The position numbers and the translations under genes are program-made. Below the pieces are notes generated by a model. The model had not been told where the DNA came from and ran no database searches. It worked only from the letters and a program-made list of their open reading frames with translations. Below, piece by piece: positions 11,846 to 22,994 of a DNA stretch of 64,000 nt. Location of the stretch: NCBI GenBank assembly GCA_021292105.1, contig CM037861.1, positions 31,977,674 through 32,041,673 on the forward strand, written 5' to 3'. The first letter of the stretch is position 1, and each line of letters begins with the position of its first letter. This stretch comes from Anadara kagoshimensis. Its lineage: Eukaryota; Mollusca; Bivalvia; Arcoida; Arcidae.

Positions 11846-12052
11846 AACAGTTAATACGCTATAGTAGAGTTTGTTCCCACTACAGGAACTTTATACAACG
11901 AAGCAAGCTGCTTACAAATAAATTGTTGAATCAGGGATATTGCAACCCTAGACTTATCAGCGCCCTCAAAAAGTTGGTGGCCGTCATTATAGTATTGTTG
12001 TGAAGTATGATGTCTCTGTTTGTAGGATTGAAATGGATATATTTATCTCATG
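11846..12052 (+). mobile_element. Penelope-like tail abutting the RT copy upstream
   Basis: An eroded copy of the RT thumb region (TTAATACGCTATAGTAGAG through GAAATGGATATATTTATC) ends exactly where the RT palm region of the next copy begins. It is in the same orientation. Such partial head-to-tail copies upstream are typical of Penelope-like elements (pseudo-LTR arrangement). Here it could instead be an independent truncated insertion. Confidence 0.75.
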
Positions 12053-12937
12053 TAAAATGTATAAAAACATTTGATTTTTCTACACTATACACCACAATCC
12101 CTCATTCTAAATTGAAAGAACGTCTTAAAGAAATTATTCACTTGTCTTTCTTCTACAAAAACGGTAAGCCAAGATACAAATATCTGGTGCTGAACAGGGA
12201 TTCTGGTTATTTTGTCAAGCACCATACGGATTCCAAACAAAATATACTGAAGATTCCATCAACAAAATGTTGGAGTTTTTGATAGATAACATATTTGTTG
12301 TGTTTGGTAATATAGTTTTTCAGCAAACAATCGGTATACCAATGGGTACAAACTGTGCACCATTGCTTGCTGATTTGTTTCTTTATTCTTACGAAGCAGA
12401 ATTTATGCAGAACCTTGTTAAATCTGGAGAGAAAACTGTCGCCAAATCATTCAACTCAACATACAGATATATAGATGACGTTCTGTCTCTTAACAATCCT
12501 AAATTTGGAGACTATGTAAATGTCATCTATCGTGAGCTTGAAATAAAAGACACGACTGATTCCTCAAGTTCTGCTTCATATTTAGACTTATACCTGAATT
12601 ATGACGCACAGGAAAGGCTACATTTGAAACTTTATGACAAACGTGATGACTTCAATTTTTCTATTGTCAACTTTCCTTTTTATGCAGCAATATACCTGCT
12701 TCTCCTGCTTATGGTGTATTTGTTTCCCAATTAATACGCTATGGTAGAGCTTGTTCCCACTACGGGGACTTTGTACAACGAAGTAGGCTGCTTGCAAATA
12801 AATTGTTGACTCAGGGATATTGCAAGCCTAGGCTTATCAAGGCCCTCAAAAAGTTTTATGGCCGTCATCACATTATTGTTGATAAATTTGATGTCTCTGT
12901 GTCCAGGATTGCCTTTGATATATTTGACGTCTCATAG
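12053..12937 (+). pseudogene. Penelope-like reverse transcriptase, frameshifted
   Basis: Encodes most of a retroelement reverse transcriptase, which would copy element RNA into DNA. Motif A is visible as FDFSTLYTTIP (12081-12113), followed by NGKPRYKYLVL and YFVKHH. After a frameshift near 12255, the next frame (12267-12734) carries GIPMGTNCAPLLADLF at residues 23-38 and the catalytic YIDD at residues 68-71, then LEIKDTTD, SYLDLYLN and YDKRDDFNFSIVNFPF. A one-base loss near 12680 shifts the frame again; the thumb region continues to a stop at 12935-12937. The N-terminus is missing, and no GIY-YIG endonuclease follows. The PMGTNCAPL and YDKRDDFNF blocks match a reverse transcriptase family common in bivalves, corals and fish that I assign to Penelope-like elements from memory. 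RT assignment is firm, family assignment less so. The two frameshifts mean it is not functional. Confidence 0.85.
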
Positions 12938-13131
12938 TTCCATGTTCCTTTCACACAATTTTGATTACACACGTGGCGGGTGTAGCTAGCTAACCAGGAG
13001 GTGCTTACCCTTCCGGAGCACCCGGCCTCACTTCCCTGGTGGAAGTTCACGTGTCTAACCTAACTTGTCAGTTCCAATGTTTTTACTTTGCTTCTGGATT
13101 GTGATTCGGAAATGGATTAGTATGTTTGTTT
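12938..13131 (+). mobile_element. 3' UTR of the 12-kb Penelope-like copy
   Basis: Best-preserved 3' UTR in the window. It contains GTGGCGGGTGTAGCTAGCTA, a potential hairpin GGTGCT(11 nt)AGCACC, CCCTGGTGGAAG, TCAGTTCCAA and the T-rich terminus TATGTTTGTTTTTGAT. There is no poly(A) tail. It is followed directly by another tail copy. Confidence 0.85.
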
Positions 13132-13345
13132 TTGATATATTTGACGTCCTATAGTTCCATGTTTCTTTCACTTTATTTTAATTACACACATGGCGGTTGT
13201 ATGTATCTAAACAAGAGGTATTTGTTATTCTGAAGCACCCGGCCTCATTTCCCTGGTGGAAGTTCATGTGTTTCACCTAATGTGTAAGTTTCAAAGTGTT
13301 TACTTTGCTTCTCGGACATGGATTAGTTTGGTTTTTATTTTCTGT
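13129..13345 (+). mobile_element. Penelope-like 3' tail, tandem with the RT copy
   Basis: Starts at GATATATTTGACGTCC, immediately at the end of the preceding copy, so the two are head to tail with almost no gap. It covers the whole 3' UTR (ATGGCGGTTGT, AAGCACCCGGCC, CCCTGGTGGAAG, CGGACATGGATTAG). Confidence 0.85.
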
Positions 13346-14065
13346 CTCTTGAACGAACGAAAACAATATTAAAAATGACGCCCATGTCAAAGAAAGAGTT
13401 TGATCCAGCAGAAATTATTTTACCGTCTCGACACTAGTTTTACTTTTAGCGTAAGGTCATAATTAGAGAAAGCAACATAAGTTGTTGCAAACTCAAATAT
13501 GGAATATGTTTAAAATGACTTTTGTGTTTCGGAAAATTATTATAAATATATTTATTATTACTCTCTGGGCATCATTCAAGCAATCGAGAACCATCTAGCG
13601 ATGGCGAATGCGTACTTACGTAATCACTTGCGCAATCATTCACTGTTGAACGATATGTTTACTGACTGTTGATCGGACCTCAGAATTCAGCTTAGATCAT
13701 TCAATCAATGTATGTAAAACAAAAAAATATATATCTTCTAAATGAACTGAATAACTGTCGAAGAATACATAAGTATTGGTATCACATGATAGCTGATATA
13801 CCAGACTAATTAAACATACATTAATGGAATACTTTCCTCTTATCCAGCATTAAATCACTGTGGTGATCGTAAACTTTATGATTTAGCCAGAAACAGTCGA
13901 GATAATTGCGAATATATAGTCATAAACGGCTTCTGGCACATTCCAAGACACCTACTTGGACAACGAATGACATTAAAATTACTCCTCACAAACGTATTAG
14001 ATAGGAAAATCTAGTCGCTTCTGACAAGTTTAAGACGTTTAGTAGGTGAATTAATGAATATATAA
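13346..14065. other. AT-rich spacer, nothing recognised
   Basis: No supported feature. Confidence 0.5.
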
Positions 14066-14215
14066 TACGTAGCGGGTAAAGGTCGCTAAAGAGGAGGCGC
14101 TTTCCTTCCGGAGCACCCGACCTCACTTCCCTGGTGGAGATTCGCGTGTTTAACTTAATTTGTCTTTTACTTTGCTTCTGGATTGTGATTTAGACATAGA
14201 TTAGTATGTGTTTCT
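14066..14215 (+). mobile_element. Penelope-like 3' tail, copy 9
   Basis: A 3' UTR fragment: CTTCCGGAGCACCCGACC, CCCTGGTGGAGATTC, and the T-rich end with TAGACATAGATTAGTATG. The coding part is absent. Confidence 0.8.
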
Positions 14216-14454
14216 ATTTTATATATGTCATAAAGCTACTACTCTTAAGCTTCTTAAATACAATCATGACACTTTTACTTAGACAATGAATAACATGTCA
14301 TAAACGTCTTATCCAAATAGAGTATTTACTCACACGAACAACTGACTATCATGATCATTGCAACATCACAAACAAAACAAAACACTCTTTAAAGGCGAAC
14401 AGAAACATGCATTTAAAATACACTTTTACTTTCTCTTGTCATAGTTTAATATTA

Positions 14455-14625
14455 TATCGGTGTTAATTTACAGCACTAAACGGTTGTTTCGGAATAAATT
14501 CCTCATGGGAAGTGCTTAGACCAAAATTGTGAAACCAAAATTTATTGAATGGATTGAAAAATATCCAAAAATATATTTAAATAAAAGAAGTTGCTGAGGG
14601 TATCAACTAGAATATGCTCTTGCCG
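14455..14625 (-). mobile_element. HHR unit B, partial
   Basis: Minus-strand ribozyme followed by the unit's typical flank (CAAAATTGTGAAACCAAAAT, then AAAATATATTTAAAT). The match fades beyond about 14625. Confidence 0.7.
14472..14516 (-). ncRNA. Type I hammerhead ribozyme, copy B (core mutated)
   Basis: Read on the minus strand, stem II GGAA...TTCC and the CGAAAC strand are intact. The first core strand is CCATGAGG instead of CTGATGAG and one stem I strand has substitutions. It is likely inactive. Confidence 0.75.
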
Positions 14626-16540
14626 TTTCTTTAAGGGTGTTTCACTTATTTTCAAGTGTAAAACGTATTTAAATAATAACAGAAGGTACTTTTGTACATT
14701 TATTTGAACCAGGGTTAAATTAGCCAGCAACCGTTGTGCTGCTGAATAATTGTAAGAAACAAACCAAACGGCAACATTGGCCAATAACAAAAGCCAAACT
14801 GACCCACATTCTGCTGCAAAAATTTGAGAACAGAAATAAAATAAAGATGTTTTTATCAGCTCTATTCTAACCTTGACAATTCTTGAATAATATTTTTCTC
14901 TAAACATAAAAAACTAGTGTAATATATCTCAATAATAACGTTGTAACACGATCGCCGCCACAATAATCAATCGTTTTTAGCCGGAAAAACTATATTAATG
15001 TCGGGTATTAACCAAGCAATTAATTTAATTTGTTTTGGGAAATGTCTGAAGGCTTAATATCATTTAAAAAGGTAACATAAACGTTTATGAAGTAATCAAA
15101 AATGACGTTTTATAATTCGTAAATTTCCCGTGAGTAAAAGACAATGATGAAATGAAAGACATTTAACACTGATGGGATAAAATTTATTGAATGATGATGA
15201 AACTGTAAATTAATTTAAATAGTCCTTTGATAATTCGTACATTTTAAATTTCAAATTGTGTTTCACGATCAAATATATTAAGGCACGATTTAGGTAATGA
15301 TGTAAATGTCGTATCTATGTTTGATATGATACTCATCAAAGTTCAACATTCCACCTCCATAATTTATTCTATAATGCGACCGGGTAAAACTCTTCCAAAT
15401 GTCAGGGTTTTTTTGTATTAATTTTTGGTGTGTCAGTGCTATAGCTGATCCAATAACTTTTTCCCCTTCATTAGCGGTCTTTTTTAGTTTTATGATTAGA
15501 CAAGTTATTAAACTTTCAGTCTTAAGTTTTTAAGGCGTTTTGTCAAAGCTAAGGACTCAACCAAAAATATTTTGATATTTACTGTAAAAGTAATTTTAAG
15601 CCCCCATCAATGTTGTTCATTTATTTGATTTGGTGCCATACAACCCGTTGCTTGTTCTTGAATCGTTCTTGCCTTGCACAAGTTTTTTTATTTATTCAGA
15701 TTTATTCAGAAACAAGAAACTATTTTTAATATTAATATTTATCATATGCTTACAATGTTGCTAAAATTGCAGAATTGGGACATATTTAAATATTGAAAAC
15801 GTCGTAGTTATTGACCAGATGGACATCTTCAATCTAAATGGTTATTGTGGGGCATATGGTCGTTTCAGTTGCCTGTAATTCTTCTCGAAAGACAACTTGA
15901 AACTTAGAACCAAAGACAGATATTCTGTGCTGTGGCAATTGGTATACACTCATTAAGCCTTTAATATGATTCTTTGCACTAAGGGCACTTTTAAGCCGTT
16001 AAGAAATTAAAACATTGGTTAACCTATATCTTGAATAAAACTAATGCACGCAACAATCTGAGTATTTTTAATTTCTTCATACCTCTTGAAATAAGTTACA
16101 ATTCTTCTATCAACGTACCTAGTTAAACTAAAAACGTTTCTAAATGATTAATAACTAATCGGGCTAAGGTTCTTGTCACATTCCCTAAAAATAATTATTT
16201 TGGATTTTAATTAAAACAAATACTATACATCACTGTCTAAGTAAATCAATTTGCGTTCATTTAAGAAGGCTTTATCATCACTTTGAGGATCGGAGAAAAT
16301 CCTGATATTCAATCCATCTAATGGAATGCATATATATTTATAGGACAATTTTCTATCATTATCCAGAATGAGCTATTGGAGTGGACGTATCACCAGGTTT
16401 ATATAAGCCTTTTAATCAATGATCACAATTTGTTTTATCTAGTTGTTTTATATTTTCAATTTAATTTACATAATTAGCGGCCTTTCAAGAAGTTTTGGTG
16501 CAGACTTCATAATTTTAACGAATATTTTACCAAATTTTAC
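14626..16540. other. AT-rich spacer, nothing recognised
   Basis: A 121-codon minus-strand frame (14542-14907) overlaps the end of HHR unit B. It shows no recognisable domain and is best treated as chance. Nothing else is supported. Confidence 0.4.
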
Positions 16541-16549
16541 CCATATGGC

Positions 16550-17190
16550 ACTACAGATTGGAATGTCAAGATCTGCCTGTTAAATTCCATTATCATAAAC
16601 GTACAGACTATCTTTGACCGGAATAGGATATAAATGGCGTATGGTTCATTTCCTCTGTTATAGTTGGAATGTCAAAATCTGTTTGTAAAATTCCATGATG
16701 ATAGAAGTACAGACTATCTTTGACCGGAATAAGATATGAATGACTGACGTATGGTTCATTTTCTCTGTTATAGGACACTTTTAACAAAAATGAAAAAAAA
16801 AACCTTTGGACTCAGCCAATGCTCTGCTCTTGTTTAATTATTGCTTTGCAAGTCTCATATGGCACCTCAGGTTGGAATGTCAAGATCTGTTTGTAAAATT
16901 CCATAATGATAGTAGTACAAACTATCTTTGACCCGAATAGGATATGAATGACTGACGTATGGTTAATTTCTTTTGAAGGTTACTTTAAACAAAAATTAAA
17001 TGACATTGGAATCGGCAAATCTTTTGCTCTTGTTTAGTTATTTGTTTGCAGGTCCTTTATTATACTACAGGTTTGAATGTCAAGATCTGTTTGTAAAATT
17101 CCATGATGATAAAGCTACAGACTATCTTTGACCGGAATAGGATATAAATGGCGTATAGTTCATTTCCGCTGCTATAGTTGGTTCCAATAT
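16550..17190. repeat. Irregular tandem repeat, ~106/200-bp units
   Basis: Four copies of a block (GGAATGTCAAGATCTG ... GACTATCTTTGACCGGAATA ... GACGTATGGTTCAT) with anchors at 16606, 16712, 16920 and 17120. The last two intervals are about 200 bp because they carry an extra segment with TTTGCTCTTGTTTAGTTA. This is a local duplication of unknown origin. Confidence 0.85.
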
Positions 17191-17304
17191 TAATAGACAT
17201 ATACAAGATATTGTTGGAGACAGATGACCCTAATTGAAATAGAAGTCACGGGTCTGATGAAGATGGATACTGACTAAAACCATCACTTAATTAATCATAT
17301 ACAA

Positions 17305-17468
17305 TGAGTCTCTTTGGAGTGGTGTAGACTTCTTTTAAAGGAACAGCAGTTTGGATGACATGATCAGCATTTATATATTAAATTAATTAGTCTCTTTGGA
17401 GTGTCGTGGGGGTAATTTTGAAGGAACAGCAGTTTGGATGACACGAGCAGCATTTATATATTGAAACA
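17305..17468. repeat. 82-bp tandem duplication
   Basis: Two copies of a unit starting TCTCTTTGGAGTG and ending GCAGCATTTATATATT, offset by 82 bp. Confidence 0.85.
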
Positions 17469-17624
17469 AACCCAAACGGTTATGATTTATTAAAAATAAT
17501 CTCTAAACTAAAATACCATTACAATAGAGATTCTAAAGAGAGGAAAACACGACGGAGGTAGTTTAAAACCTTTCAAGTCTTGCACGTCTATTGCTAGTAA
17601 AAAGGTATCGAGAGGTAGATGGCA

Positions 17625-17815
17625 TGAATTTAAAACTAAAAAAAAACTAAGGTAAACTCCCTCATGCAAATTATTGCCTTTGCTGAATTTGGTTAAATAT
17701 ATTTTGGTCCTTCGGATATTTTTTCAACCCCTTAAATAATTTTTTGTTTCACAATTTTGTTCCAAGCACTACTGATGAGGGATTGTAAATAAACAATTGT
17801 ACAATATGTAATTTA
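17625..17815 (+). mobile_element. HHR unit C, ribozyme half deleted
   Basis: Carries the unit's upstream block (ACTAAGGTAAACTCCCTCAT, GGTTAAATATATTTTGGTCC, TTTCACAATTTTGTTCCAAG), the first ribozyme half (AGCACTACTGATGAGG) and the downstream TACAATATGTAAT. The stretch with GAAAC and the second stem I strand is deleted. The 5' end of the unit is not visible. Confidence 0.75.
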
Positions 17816-17829
17816 AATCATGGATTTCC

Positions 17830-18974
17830 AGTAAATCTATTGTAATTTTATTTTAAACAAAGAAGGAAACAAAAAAATACATAAATTGAACCCGATTGGA
17901 AATTGAAAAAGATACAAGTTGAAAGATTTTAAGATATTTGAAACAGGAAACAGAAAACAACTGAAAAGCATGTACTACTATTAATTCCAAAACAGTCAAT
18001 TAGACAAGACAAGACCAACAAAGACTAATAAATGCTGTGATAAAAGTAAAATGGGAGACTCACAATCATCCAACTTTTACATGCTGTGGGCGATGAATGC
18101 GGACATGTTAACAATGTACAGTAATCCTTATTTTACTAAACAATGGAAATACCATTTTTTATTATCTACTCTTTTCGTTTTTCTTTTATAAGACATGTGT
18201 TTTTTCCATTTTAATTAACATTTTGATACAAATAGAAAAGGATAAGAAGCAATGCTATATTAGGAACACAACTGAATGAAAAGCGTGATTTGGTATATCC
18301 ATAGAGGATTGGAGATATTAGAAAGAAGTTATTTAGCATATAAACTACAGTATTTAGCCATAAACAGACAAGTTATGTGATAATTTTTATTAACCTTATA
18401 TTATTATTGGTACAAAAGGGGTTAAATCTTTGCAGTTCTTTTTTGTTATTGTGCTAAGCTTCTTAAAAAGACTTCAGATGATAAATCTAGATGTCTATAC
18501 TATATCATGTCTTCCAGTGATAATCATGCAATACAAAATAATATCTAAAGGTCATATAATTATATTAGAGCAGAAAAATATCTACGTCATTTGACTTAAT
18601 GGTTTTAATATTAAATGGGTTTAGAGGGTATCTCACCATTTAAATGACTGATTGGAGTAGGTCCGTGGGCAGGTATTTTGCATAGGGCTGGGACTTTGAA
18701 TTATGTCGTAGGTCAAGGAGGTGTAGCATGTTACCCCCATCAAAGTTGGTGAGTTGGTGAAAATGAAACACTTACTTGTCAATTTTTTGGGGATTTTAAT
18801 TTATATATTAGCTAATTATTATGTTTTGAAGTTTCGTTTTCAAAGGGTGCATTCGCACCCGGCAACCAACCCCCAAATACGGGTCTATTTGGGGAATAAC
18901 AGACCAGTTACTCGATAGTGCGGTCTTAATATACTGTTGTAAGAGCACTGGATGTGACAGAATGGAAAATACTT
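17830..18974. other. AT-rich spacer, nothing recognised
   Basis: No supported gene or repeat. There is a GC-richer patch at 18845-18900 (CACCCGGCAACCAACCCCC) of unknown nature. Confidence 0.45.
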
Positions 18975-19100
18975 AACAATCTATGTCCAAATCACAATCC
19001 CAAAGCAATGTAAAAATTTTTAAAAAATCATCCTTCAGGGAAGCGAGACCTGGTGCTGCGGAAAGGGTAAGACATTCTTGTCTAGCTAGCTACATGTACC
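18975..19100 (-). mobile_element. Penelope-like 3' tail, copy 10
   Basis: Reverse-strand 3' UTR with CCAAATCACAATCCCAAAGC, CAGGGAAGCGAGACCTGGTG, and TCTAGCTAGCTACATG. Confidence 0.75.
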
Positions 19101-19584
19101 ACTTGTAAAAAGGTGCCGAAAATGGTTATGCCCTGATTACGAAATAGATATAAGGGCTTTTACGATCGTTTTTTAAAGACAAATAAAACATACTTTGTTT
19201 AACACCTGTCGTGTTAAAAAGATAAATATTAAAATTTCATGTGTTGAAACACTTAAGTACTCACATTAAACACACATGGTTTCATGAAAAAGCAGGCTAT
19301 AATTTTCTTTCACTTTTTAAAAAGTTTAATCTAATAAATGTTATTTAAAGTGTTGAAATTGCTATATGCATGTTATGTTATATAATCCAGTGTAAACATT
19401 ATAGATTACGTAATTGTTAAATGGCGATATAACTTCAAAGAATATTAGTATTCAGCATCACGTGTAGATCTATAAATAAAACTATATCCTGTGAGTGTTT
19501 TGTTTTTTCTGTATAAAATTCAAAATTAAAATTCCATTATTTATTCATGTAGGGTTTTATTAATGACTAAATCGACGATTTTAC

Positions 19585-19700
19585 CTACCTGGTTGAAGGT
19601 CGTGTGTTTTAACTTTATTTGCTAGTTTTTAAGTATTTTACTTTTTTTGGGGGGGGGGGTTGGGTTTGGGGCATTGGCAGAATATTTTTGATTACAGCAT
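19585..19700 (+). mobile_element. Weak Penelope-like tail fragment with G-run
   Basis: CTGGTTGAAGGTCGTGTG and a T-rich stretch resemble the final third of the tail. The usual TTTTACTTTG segment is expanded into an 11-G run followed by TTGGGTTTGGGG (19649-19671), which could form a G-quadruplex. Confidence 0.45.
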
Positions 19701-19794
19701 CCTCGGACTACATAAGTAATATGACTACACCCCATCCACTTATAAAGTCACGAAGTTTCGCAAATCTTTGCTAGAATGAAAGACAACCATATCG

Positions 19795-19935
19795 GTACAT
19801 TTCCAAACCATAACACAAATTGAATTAAACACCTGAAATCTAAACAGGGAAATGAAACCGTGTGCTTGTGATTGGCAAGTACCTTCTGTCTATTTAGCTA
19901 TACCAATCACGTGTAAAAATCAAAATTGGGATTTA
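19795..19935 (-). mobile_element. Degenerate Penelope-like tail, copy 12
   Basis: Reverse-strand remnants: AACAGGGAAATGAAACCG, TCTATTTAGCTATACC and CACGTGTAAAAATCAAAATT. Confidence 0.5.
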
Positions 19936-19939
19936 TCTT

Positions 19940-20690
19940 TTTAAAAAAGTTTCAATAATTTAAAGTGAATCATGCATCAGATTAAATATGTCTATCTACA
20001 TCTCAACTTACAAGACTTAAAAGCGGAAGAAGGTATGAAAGCATACCTAATATTTCTTGGTGCTGAAACAAAAGCCTAAAGCCACAAGAAAGTGAGATAA
20101 TTCTGATGCGACGGAAAATCATGATTAATCCATTCACTAATTACTGATTATGTTATTGCTGTGATTAGTCTACTAATTATGTTAAAGTGTAAATAAGCAT
20201 TGAATATTCTCCTACCTTTGAGTTAAGGTAGTTTGTCATACCTCGGTCAATGTTAGTCATAACAACCAATGAATGTCAGGTTGCAATGTTTTTAATATTC
20301 TAAAATATTTAAGAAGTTACGACTAAATAAGTGAAATTTCGAACTTCCAACATGTCGATATCATCAGTGAACTAGCAAGTCTTTTCATTTTGACCCTTGT
20401 GTGTTGATTCACATTAGCAAAACTTATTAAAACATTATACCAATCAATCAAACTTGTTATTTTGTATTGACAAAGAGTTAATTTTTGTTTAGATTGTAAA
20501 GCATTTATTTTCTTCATAACTGTTTTTCAATTGAGATCTAGTTATTACCGATAAACAAGGATGGAGAATATAGTTCATTTATTTAAGTTTGCACTAAAAC
20601 AGCAAACTCCAACATATTCCGACAGCCCATACGCTTTTGTGCCAAACACCAACACCAAAACTTACAGAAGCTGTGTAAACAATTCTCCGA
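19940..20690. other. AT-rich spacer, nothing recognised
   Basis: Short frames only, with no family resemblance. Confidence 0.45.
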
Positions 20691-20950
20691 CCACTACGAT
20701 AACTCACTTAGTAATGCTCGATTCGTATGTGGGATGTCGAGTATGACCAAGATTCGCCACACACTCGCCATTTAGGAAGAAAGTAACTGGGTCCTTCAAA
20801 AGGGACCTTATAATAGTATCACGGTCGAGAACTGGTAATTTCCTAGCACATTGCTCAAAGAGCAATGCAAGGATCAAAAGAACTGTTTAGCTGGTAACGA
20901 TCCGATATAAGTGAAATAATTTTGACTAGCACTTAAAAAACCCATTCAAT
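20690..20950 (+). mobile_element. Degenerate SINE, family 3
   Basis: Body and tail of the SINE family seen complete at 61550-61885: GACCAAGATTCGCC, CACTCGCCATTTAGGAAG, AACTGGGTCCTTC and the conserved tail CGATATAAGTGAAATAATTT. The tRNA-like head is badly eroded. Confidence 0.5.
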
Positions 20951-21337
20951 TAATCAATGAATCGATGAACAATTCACGAAATCGATTTTTAATTGGCTGC
21001 AAAACACAGCGACGTTACTACATACCCGCAAAACAAAAGCATGTACTAGAAATCAATGTAACAATAGCCTTGTACTCAAGTGAGATCCCAGAAAACCACA
21101 AAAAACTGAAAATGCTAATTGAAATTCAGGACTTAAAAATATACCACTATTCCATCTACAATGTAAACAATGCATAACAAAGCTAACTAATTGGTGGCGT
21201 TATTTTAAACTATAATGTATATTAGGAAATATAAAAGCCTGTGCTAAAAAGCAACATGTACAATTGATTTTCTGAACATTCGATATCTTGCAATTATACC
21301 ATTAAAGCTCGATACGACTGTAAGTTTATGTTACCTA

Positions 21338-21715
21338 AAATAAATCATGGTAGAGCTTGTTCCCACTTCGGGGACTTTGTACAACGAAGTAGGCTGCTTG
21401 CAAATAAATTGTTGACTCCGGGATATTGCAAGCCTAGGCTTATCAAGACCCTCAAAAAGTGTTATTGCCGTCATCACAGTATTGTTGATAAGTTTGATGT
21501 CTCTGTGTCCAGGATTGCCCTGGATATATTTGACGTGTCATAGTTCCATGTTCCTTTCACACAATTTTGATTACAATCGTGGCGGGTGTAGCTAGCTAAA
21601 CAGGAAGTGCTTACCCTTCCGGAGCACCCGGCTTAACCTAACTTGTCAGTTCCAAAGTTTTTACTTTGCTTCTGGATTGTGATTCGGACATGGATTAGTA
21701 TGTTTGTTTTTGTTT
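21338..21715 (+). mobile_element. Penelope-like RT C-terminus plus 3' tail, copy 13
   Basis: Retains an open RT thumb region (to the stop at 21541-21543): HGRACSHFGDFVQRSRLLAN, then KKCYCRHHSIVDKFDVSVSR and a terminal DIFDVS, a frame of about 70 codons. It is followed by the 3' UTR, which lacks about 35 bp after CACCCGGC. It ends in TATGTTTGTTTTTGTTT. Upstream RT motifs are absent, so this is a 5'-truncated copy. Confidence 0.85.
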
Positions 21716-21769
21716 ATCATTGCATTTATAATAGTTATAATTTGTGTTGATACACCGGGGTAGTCCACT

Positions 21770-22075
21770 TCAACAAATCAAACACAGACATGCCAGTCCA
21801 TGTTCAAATCGCAATCAAAAGCGAAATTAAAACTTTAAAACTTGCCAATTCAACTAAATATGTGAACTTGCGCCAAGGAAATCAAGACGGGTGCTCAAGA
21901 TAAGCACTATCTGTTCAGCTAGCTACGGCCGCCAGTGAAGTGAGTGGAACAAAAGGCCCATGGGACTCAAAACATACCCAGGAAAGTTTTGGAAGCAGAT
22001 ACACAATACTTATCAACAATATTGTGATGGCCGTAAATTTCTTTGAGGGCTTTAATAAACCTAAGTTTGGTACTT
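21770..22075 (-). mobile_element. Penelope-like 3' tail, copy 14, inverted to copy 13
   Basis: Reverse-strand tail with CCAGTCCATGTTCAAATCGC, GGGTGCTCAAGATAAGC, TTCAGCTAGCTACGGCCGCC and thumb-region remnants up to TTGAGGGCTTTAATAAACC. It lies only ~55 bp from copy 13, so their 3' ends face each other. Confidence 0.8.
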
Positions 22076-22319
22076 AGTATCTTGTCCTTTGATAATGGCG
22101 TCATATTTCCTACGCAAATAATCTACCATCTTTTGATATATTAAAGCAAGAGTTTACCAAAACGAATTTTAAACCATTACACAAAAGACACTGACATAAA
22201 AATGTCACGAATAATACCATATATTGTAAAGCTTTGTGTTTAAAGACCTTTTTGTATGCGGAAATACCGGTTGGATTCGTATACTGCCATTTATTACTGA
22301 GGAAGTTAATTCCGGTAAC

Positions 22320-22535
22320 TTGATATTGCTGACTACTTAATCAAGGAATTTCTAAGAAGATCATTAATCATACCTATCTTTGACCTTTAATTTCCATTTA
22401 TTCAAAATTTGTTTGGTTTTTACTGACTGTTAATCAAGGTATTTCTAAGAAGGAATAGGAGAGATAATTAATTATACATATATCTCCGACCTTTAATGTC
22501 CAATGATTCAAAATTTGTGTTTTCATTACGCTATT
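22320..22535. repeat. ~112-bp tandem duplication
   Basis: Two imperfect copies of a unit with CTTAATCAAGGAATTTCTAAG ... GACCTTTAAT ... TCAAAATTTG. The second lies about 110 bp downstream. Confidence 0.65.
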
Positions 22536-22765
22536 TTTTAGGAAATCAATTTCTATCTTCCAGGAAAATAAGGGAGTTGGAAGTTTGAAAAATGACAATA
22601 ATGTATTTTCATTACAAATTAACAGGAAGAAGATAGTGAATACAATTTTTCAACTAAAAACAAAAAAATACCCAAAGTGTAGCAAAATCTGTCTGAAGGC
22701 CTTTTTCAAACAAAGACCATCTGCTTTTAAAATCCAATGAAATATTACCCTACATATCTTTATTG

Positions 22766-22992
22766 TCAGTTGAACCTGTATATAAAGGCCACCTGCCCAT
22801 AAAGGCCAATTACACTGGTTGCTAATTGAACTGACTTGGTTAAGTCAAATTGTTGGCGTTGTAAACGGGTTTGTCAAATATTGAGAATGATTATAAAGAA
22901 AAACATAAGAGGAAACAGACTTTAGGACTTCAAAATATTGTGGTGATTTATGAGGTGGAAAAAATTAGTGAGGTTTTACTGTACATAGTTTT
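22766..22992. mobile_element. Composite MITE remnant
   Basis: The first half (CAGTTGAACCTGTATATAAA, then GGCCACCTGCCCATAAAGGC) resembles the terminal repeat of 58779-59023. The second half (AAAGAAAAACATAAG ... GTGAGGTTTTACTGTA) resembles the interior and right end of the element at 63184-63370. It may be a chimera or adjacent remnants. Confidence 0.5.
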
Positions 22993-22994
22993 AT

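Noticed and set aside
14542..14907. 121-codon minus-strand frame as a gene
   Set aside because: It overlaps the flank of an HHR unit and resembles no family. It looks like chance in AT-rich DNA.
17220..17285. GTCTGATGAAGATGG as another hammerhead
   Set aside because: No GAAA strand or stem I partner at the required distances.
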